Shown: in pieces, positions 60,620-64,000 of the stretch
Layout: the number at the start of each line of letters is the position of its first letter
How positions within the stretch are numbered: the stretch's first letter is position 1
DNA from: Gordonia sihwensis NBRC 108236
Lineage (GTDB): Bacteria; Actinomycetota; Actinomycetes; Mycobacteriales; Mycobacteriaceae
Direction of reading: 5' to 3'
Assembly: GCF_000333035.1 (NCBI RefSeq)
Contig: NZ_BANU01000014.1
Location: 1-64,000, forward strand
Length of the DNA: 64,000 bases
Position numbers and translations under genes: made by a program
Notes under the pieces: generated by a model
What the model was told of the DNA's origin: nothing
The model's input: only the letters and a program-made list of their open reading frames with translations
Database searches by the model: none

Positions 60620-61237
60620 TCACGCCGTGGCCGCGAAACCGATCACCGACGTCGCGATCAACTGGACCGCGATGGCCGCCAGAAGCAGACCGGCGATCTT
60701 GGCGAGCAGCGTGATGCCGCTGACCCGCAGCACCCTGATGATGCCGGTCGAGAAGAACAGCGCCAGCGCCACCACGGCATGGACGGTGAGAATGGCCGCG
60801 GCGATCGCCGTGTACCCGGGCACATCTCCGTGTACCTGGCTGACGGCGACGATCACCGCGGCGATGGCTCCGGGGCCGGCGAGCATCGGTGTGCCGAGCG
60901 GTACCAGCGCCACGTTGACGTCGTCGGACACCTGTGCGGCGGTCGAACCGCCGAGTCCCATGAGCAGTTGCAGCGCGACCAACAACAGCAGCAGTCCACC
61001 CGCGCCCTGCAGCGCCGGTATGCCGATGTGCAGGTAGGCCAGGATGGCGCGGCCGCCGACCGCGAACAGGCTGATGACGAGCAGCGACACCAGCGGTGCC
61101 TGCCAGGCGGCCTTACGCCGGTACTCGGCTGAGCGCCGGCCGACGAGGGACAGGAACACCGGAACCTGCCCGGGCGGGTCCATGATGACGAGCAGGGTGA
61201 TCGCGGTCGTCGTGTACACGGAGACGTCGAATGGCAC
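60620..61237 (-). CDS. MarC-family integral membrane protein
   Basis: A 205-aa protein with six hydrophobic helices. MarC signatures: TTTAITLLVIMDPPGQVPVFL and the second-half repeat VALVPLGTPMLAGPGAIAAVI. Function of the family is unknown despite its name. The GTG at 61237 is preceded by TACACT 6 nt upstream (leaderless), facing corA. Confidence 0.88.
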   Translation of the reverse strand: MPFDVSVYTTTAITLLVIMDPPGQVPVFLSLVGRRSAEYRRKAAWQAPLVSLLVISLFAVGGRAILAYLHIGIPALQGAGGLLLLLVALQLLMGLGGSTAAQVSDDVNVALVPLGTPMLAGPGAIAAVIVAVSQVHGDVPGYTAIAAAILTVHAVVALALFFSTGIIRVLRVSGITLLAKIAGLLLAAIAVQLIATSVIGFAATA

Positions 61238-61283
61238 GGACTGAGTGTAAGCGGGCGGCCCGGCGGCTCGCTAAGGTCGACGT
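61238..61283. promoter_or_regulatory. divergent leaderless promoters of marC and corA
   Basis: 46-bp gap. Plus: TAAGGT (61272-61277) is 6 nt before the corA GTG. Minus: TACACT (61249-61244) is 6 nt before the marC GTG. No Shine-Dalgarno on either side; -35 elements are weak. Confidence 0.5.
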
Positions 61284-62390
61284 GTGCCGTCCATGCCGAG
61301 AATGCTGCAGCCGGGTAACCGCGGGCCGGGTAAGAACCCCGAGGTCGCAACGCCCCCGGTCCCCGTGGCTCGCGCGATCGTCGACTGCGGCGTCTACGTC
61401 GACGGCATCCGGCAGCCCACCCCGCCCGACATCCGCTCGGCTCTCGCATTCGTGCGGACCACCGGAAGCGGCTTCGTGTGGCTCGGTCTGCACGCACCGG
61501 ACGAGCGGCAGATGAACGACGTCGCCGAGACCTTCGGGCTGCACCCGCTGATGGTCGAGGACGCCGTCCACGCCCACCAGCGTCCCAAGCTCGAGACCTA
61601 CGACGACACTCTGTTCCTCGTTCTGCGGACCGTCAAGTACATCGACCACGACGACGACGAGGTCGCCAACGACATCGTCGAGACCGGCGAGATCATGGTG
61701 CTCGCCGGACGGGACTTCGTCATCACCGTCCGCCACGGGGAACACACACATCTCGCGGGCGTACGCGCGCGCCTCGAGCAGACACCCGAGCATCTGCGGC
61801 TCGGCCCCGCGACTGTCGTCCACGCGATCGCCGACCGGGTGGTCGACTCCTACCTGAGAGTCGTGCGCGAGATGGAGGCGGACGTCGACGGGCTCGAAGA
61901 GCGCGTCTTCGCGGCGTCGTCACGGGATCTCGACATCGACGTGGTCTACCTGTTCAAACGCGAGGTGCTGGAGCTGCGCCGCGCGGTCCAGCCGCTGGCG
62001 GTGCCGCTCTCACTGCTGTCGGGCAGCTCCGGCACACTCGAATCGGCGGCGCTCACCCCGCACGACACCGAGATCCAACGGCACTTCCGCGACGTCGCAG
62101 ACCATCTGACCACGGCGAACGACCTGGTCGTCGAGTACGACGAGCGCCTGACGGCACTGCTGAACGCCGCCGCGACCAAGGTCAGCACCCAGATGAACAC
62201 CGACATGCGGAAGATCTCGGCGTGGGCCGCCATCGCCGCGGTCCCCACCGCGGCGGCGGGGATCTACGGGATGAACTTCGACTTCATGCCCGAACTCCAC
62301 TACCGGTACAGCTACCCGCTGCTGCTGCTCACTCTGTTCGCGGTGTGCTTCACCCTGTGGCGGATCTTTCACCGCTCCCACTGGCTGTGA
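61284..62390 (+). CDS. corA: CorA magnesium/cobalt transporter
   Basis: A 368-aa CorA-family ion channel. A large cytoplasmic N-terminal domain (WLGLHAPDERQMNDVAETFGLHPLMVEDAVHAHQRPKLE) leads to a long stalk helix and two C-terminal helices with the selectivity motif GMN in AGIYGMNFDFMPEL. The C-terminus is basic (RIFHRSHWL). Forms homopentamers for Mg2+ uptake. The GTG at 61284 follows a leaderless -10; an ATG 3 codons on is the alternative. Confidence 0.93.
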   Translation: MPSMPRMLQPGNRGPGKNPEVATPPVPVARAIVDCGVYVDGIRQPTPPDIRSALAFVRTTGSGFVWLGLHAPDERQMNDVAETFGLHPLMVEDAVHAHQRPKLETYDDTLFLVLRTVKYIDHDDDEVANDIVETGEIMVLAGRDFVITVRHGEHTHLAGVRARLEQTPEHLRLGPATVVHAIADRVVDSYLRVVREMEADVDGLEERVFAASSRDLDIDVVYLFKREVLELRRAVQPLAVPLSLLSGSSGTLESAALTPHDTEIQRHFRDVADHLTTANDLVVEYDERLTALLNAAATKVSTQMNTDMRKISAWAAIAAVPTAAAGIYGMNFDFMPELHYRYSYPLLLLTLFAVCFTLWRIFHRSHWL

Positions 62391-62396
62391 GCGACG

Positions 62397-62972
62397 CTAC
62401 GGCGACACCGCGGCCCGGCCGGGGTCGGTCACATCCGTGCCGGCCTCAGCCCACGCCGCGCGCAGCTCATCGGCGCCCTTGAGCCGCACCCATGCCGCTT
62501 CGTTCGCGGTGATCGGCACCGCACGCAGGAAACGCACCGGATCGGCGGGGTCGTCGAGCGGCAGATCGGCGAACCGGTCGTCGCCGGTGAGGAGGAAGGC
62601 CGAGCAGATCGCCCCGGCCCACAGCGGCTCCTGCAGGTCGATCAGCGAGTCCTCCGCCAGGATCAGCCCTTCGACGGCGGGCGCCGCGGCGAGCATGGCC
62701 AGCGACTTGTGCAGTCCTTGCAGCGGCATGCTCGCGCGCAGGGTCACCGTCACCTCGGCTCGCGGTCCGCGGACCGGGTCGGGAGCGAAGTCGGCCGGAT
62801 CGTGCATCGGGTGGCGTGCGCACCCCACCGTCACGTAGACCACTCGGTCGCCGTCGGCGAACCGCAGCACGTCGATCGGTTCGACGCCGAGAAAGGTGAC
62901 CGACGCCCGCTGCGGCTCGCTGCCGACGGCGGCGGACACGTGGGCGATCACCCGATCGCTGACAGAACTCAC
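62397..62972 (-). CDS. SUFU (suppressor of fused) domain protein
   Basis: A 191-aa protein with the pattern of bacterial SUFU-domain proteins: VTFLGVEPIDVLRFADGDRVVYVTVGCARHPM, RAEVTVTLRA, and the C-terminal FLRAVPITANEAAWVRLKGADELRAAW. Function in bacteria is unknown; some relatives are immunity proteins, but no toxin is adjacent. It converges on corA (6-bp gap) and follows sugC. The GTG start lies inside an 11-bp inverted repeat. Confidence 0.75.
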   Translation of the reverse strand: MSSVSDRVIAHVSAAVGSEPQRASVTFLGVEPIDVLRFADGDRVVYVTVGCARHPMHDPADFAPDPVRGPRAEVTVTLRASMPLQGLHKSLAMLAAAPAVEGLILAEDSLIDLQEPLWAGAICSAFLLTGDDRFADLPLDDPADPVRFLRAVPITANEAAWVRLKGADELRAAWAEAGTDVTDPGRAAVSP

Positions 62973-63000
62973 CCCACCAGTTAAACACCGGTGGGGTGAG
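62968..63000. repeat. 11-bp inverted repeat over the SUFU gene start
   Basis: CTCACCCCACC (62968-62978) and GGTGGGGTGAG (62990-63000) are perfect complements around an 11-bp AT-richer spacer. One arm contains the SUFU GTG start, and the spacer/arm holds TTAACT 6 nt before it (possible leaderless -10). It could be an operator or a terminator for sugC. Confidence 0.55.
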
Positions 63001-63035
63001 TCGGATCGGTGCGGGGCCGTGCCCGGCGCACGGCC

Positions 63036-64000
63036 TCAGCGCAGGCTGACGCCGCTCGCGGTGTCGAAGACGTGCATCCGTGCCGGGTTCAGCGCCAGGG
63101 TGAGCGTCTCGCCCCTGCGGGCCTGGGTGTAGGGCGACAGCCGGGCCACCTTCTGCCCGCCCGCGGTGGTGGAACCGAGGTCCTCTGCCAGCTTCGAGAG
63201 CACCTGCGTCGCCGAGTCGGGCGCCTGCCAGCCGAAGTACACGTACTTGTCCGACCCCATCGACTCCACGAGGTCGACCGTGATCGGAAAGCTGAGGAAG
63301 CCGGCCAACTCGGCCTCGTGCGTCAGCGCCGCGTCCACCAGGTGCTCCGGCCGGATGCCCAGCAGCACCTCGCCGTTGCTGTCGGCCTGGCGCGCACGGC
63401 CGGCGATCTCGTTGTAGTCGGGGAACTCGATGTGGCCGATGGCGGTGTCCGCGCCGGTCGCGGTCAGCCTGCCCGGGAGGAAGTTCATGGCCGGCGAGCC
63501 GATGAATCCGGCCACGAACAGGTTGGCCGGGCGGTCGTAGAGCTCCTGCGGCGCGCCGACCTGCTGGACGTAGCCCGCGCGCATCACCACGACGCGGTCG
63601 CCGAGCGTCATGGCCTCGGTCTGGTCGTGGGTCACGTACACGGTCGTCGTCCCCAACCGGGCCTGCAGCGAGGCGATCTCGGTACGCATCTGGACACGCA
63701 GCTTCGCGTCGAGGTTCGACAGCGGCTCGTCCATCAGGAACGCATTGGGCGTGCGGACGATGGCCCGACCCATCGCGACGCGCTGACGCTGACCGCCCGA
63801 CAGGTTGGCGGGCTTGCGGTCGAGGTACTCGGTGAGGTCGAGCATCGCGGCGGCCTCGTCGACGCGGCGGGCGATCTCGGCCTTGTCCATCTTCGCGAGG
63901 CTGAGCGGGAAGGCGATGTTCTGCCGCACCGACATGTGCGGGTACAGCGCGTAGCTCTGGAAGACCATCGCGATGTCCCGGTCCTTCGGGGCCACCTCGT
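63036..64000 (-). CDS. sugC: SugC-like trehalose/sugar importer ATPase (5' part outside the window)
   Basis: At least 320 residues of an ABC importer ATPase of the MalK/UgpC group; the Walker A region lies beyond base 64000. Visible: Q-loop [14 protein letters not shown], signature [16 protein letters not shown], Walker [17 protein letters not shown]-loop [15 protein letters not shown], and the C-terminal OB-fold regulatory domain ([11 protein letters not shown]). Next to corA and the lpqZ region, it matches SugC of the LpqY-SugABC trehalose recycling importer (synteny recalled from mycobacteria). The partner genes should follow past the window end. Confidence 0.85.
   Translation of the reverse strand, partial: EVAPKDRDIAMVFQSYALYPHMSVRQNIAFPLSLAKMDKAEIARRVDEAAAMLDLTEYLDRKPANLSGGQRQRVAMGRAIVRTPNAFLMDEPLSNLDAKLRVQMRTEIASLQARLGTTTVYVTHDQTEAMTLGDRVVVMRAGYVQQVGAPQELYDRPANLFVAGFIGSPAMNFLPGRLTATGADTAIGHIEFPDYNEIAGRARQADSNGEVLLGIRPEHLVDAALTHEAELAGFLSFPITVDLVESMGSDKYVYFGWQAPDSATQVLSKLAEDLGSTTAGGQKVARLSPYTQARRGETLTLALNPARMHVFDTASGVSLR

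Overview
This 64 kb window is high-GC actinobacterial chromosome. Gene content and order point to the order Mycobacteriales: an uninterrupted rho/prfA/prmC/atp block, a Kgd-type 2-oxoglutarate decarboxylase, an LpqZ-like lipoprotein, CorA and a SugC-type trehalose importer ATPase. ATP synthase subunits b and delta are separate genes, not the b-delta fusion of Mycobacterium, so a Gordonia/Rhodococcus-like genus fits best; Gordonia is my guess, from content only. I see no IS element, prophage, integron or CRISPR array.

Layout. (1) 0.36-8.3 kb: an alcohol-oxidation module. The mycofactocin methyltransferase MftM (+) converges on a minus-strand series read mno (NDMA-dependent methanol dehydrogenase) - moxR - vWA protein - second Fe-ADH - sensor kinase - response regulator. 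The regulators match the MnoSR pair that controls methanol oxidation in Mycobacterium smegmatis. (2) 8.5-24.4 kb: murA and a cobalamin adenosyltransferase diverge from a 37-bp promoter region. Then comes a long minus-strand block read rpmE - prfA - prmC - sua5 - glyA-like - wecA-like - AtpI-like - atpB-E-F-H-A-G-D-C - DUF2550. (3) 24.7-34.5 kb: a flavodoxin-less FAD/NADPH reductase converges on rho, which lies downstream of argS - lysA - hom - thrC - thrB. (4) 34.6-42.1 kb: mixed genes, including a shikimate-dehydrogenase-like protein coupled to a HAD hydrolase, a doubly broken trimethylamine monooxygenase gene, rarA, a serine hydrolase with an AraC regulator, and tRNA-Arg(CCG). (5) 42.2-56.5 kb: a Rad50/Mre11-like pair, a drug-efflux MFS, a fused asymmetric ABC exporter with an unknown partner, and kgd. 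(6) 56.5-64 kb: TetR/Baeyer-Villiger monooxygenase/SDR, lpqZ-like, marC, corA, a SUFU-domain protein and the 3' part of sugC.

The most notable system is region 1. It puts the cofactor-tailoring enzyme (MftM), the cofactor-dependent dehydrogenase (Mno), a candidate MoxR/vWA maturation machine, a second dehydrogenase and a dedicated two-component system at one locus. The mycofactocin biosynthesis genes mftA-F are not in this window. A second C1-related gene, tmm, has decayed.

Many genes look leaderless: a TANNNT -10 box sits 6-8 nt before the start codon of mftM, murA, the adenosyltransferase, argS, the VOC protein, the AroE-like protein, the AraC and TetR regulators, the BVMO, lpqZ, marC and corA. 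I used this to choose several starts. Function calls rest on motif recognition by eye, without database searches.
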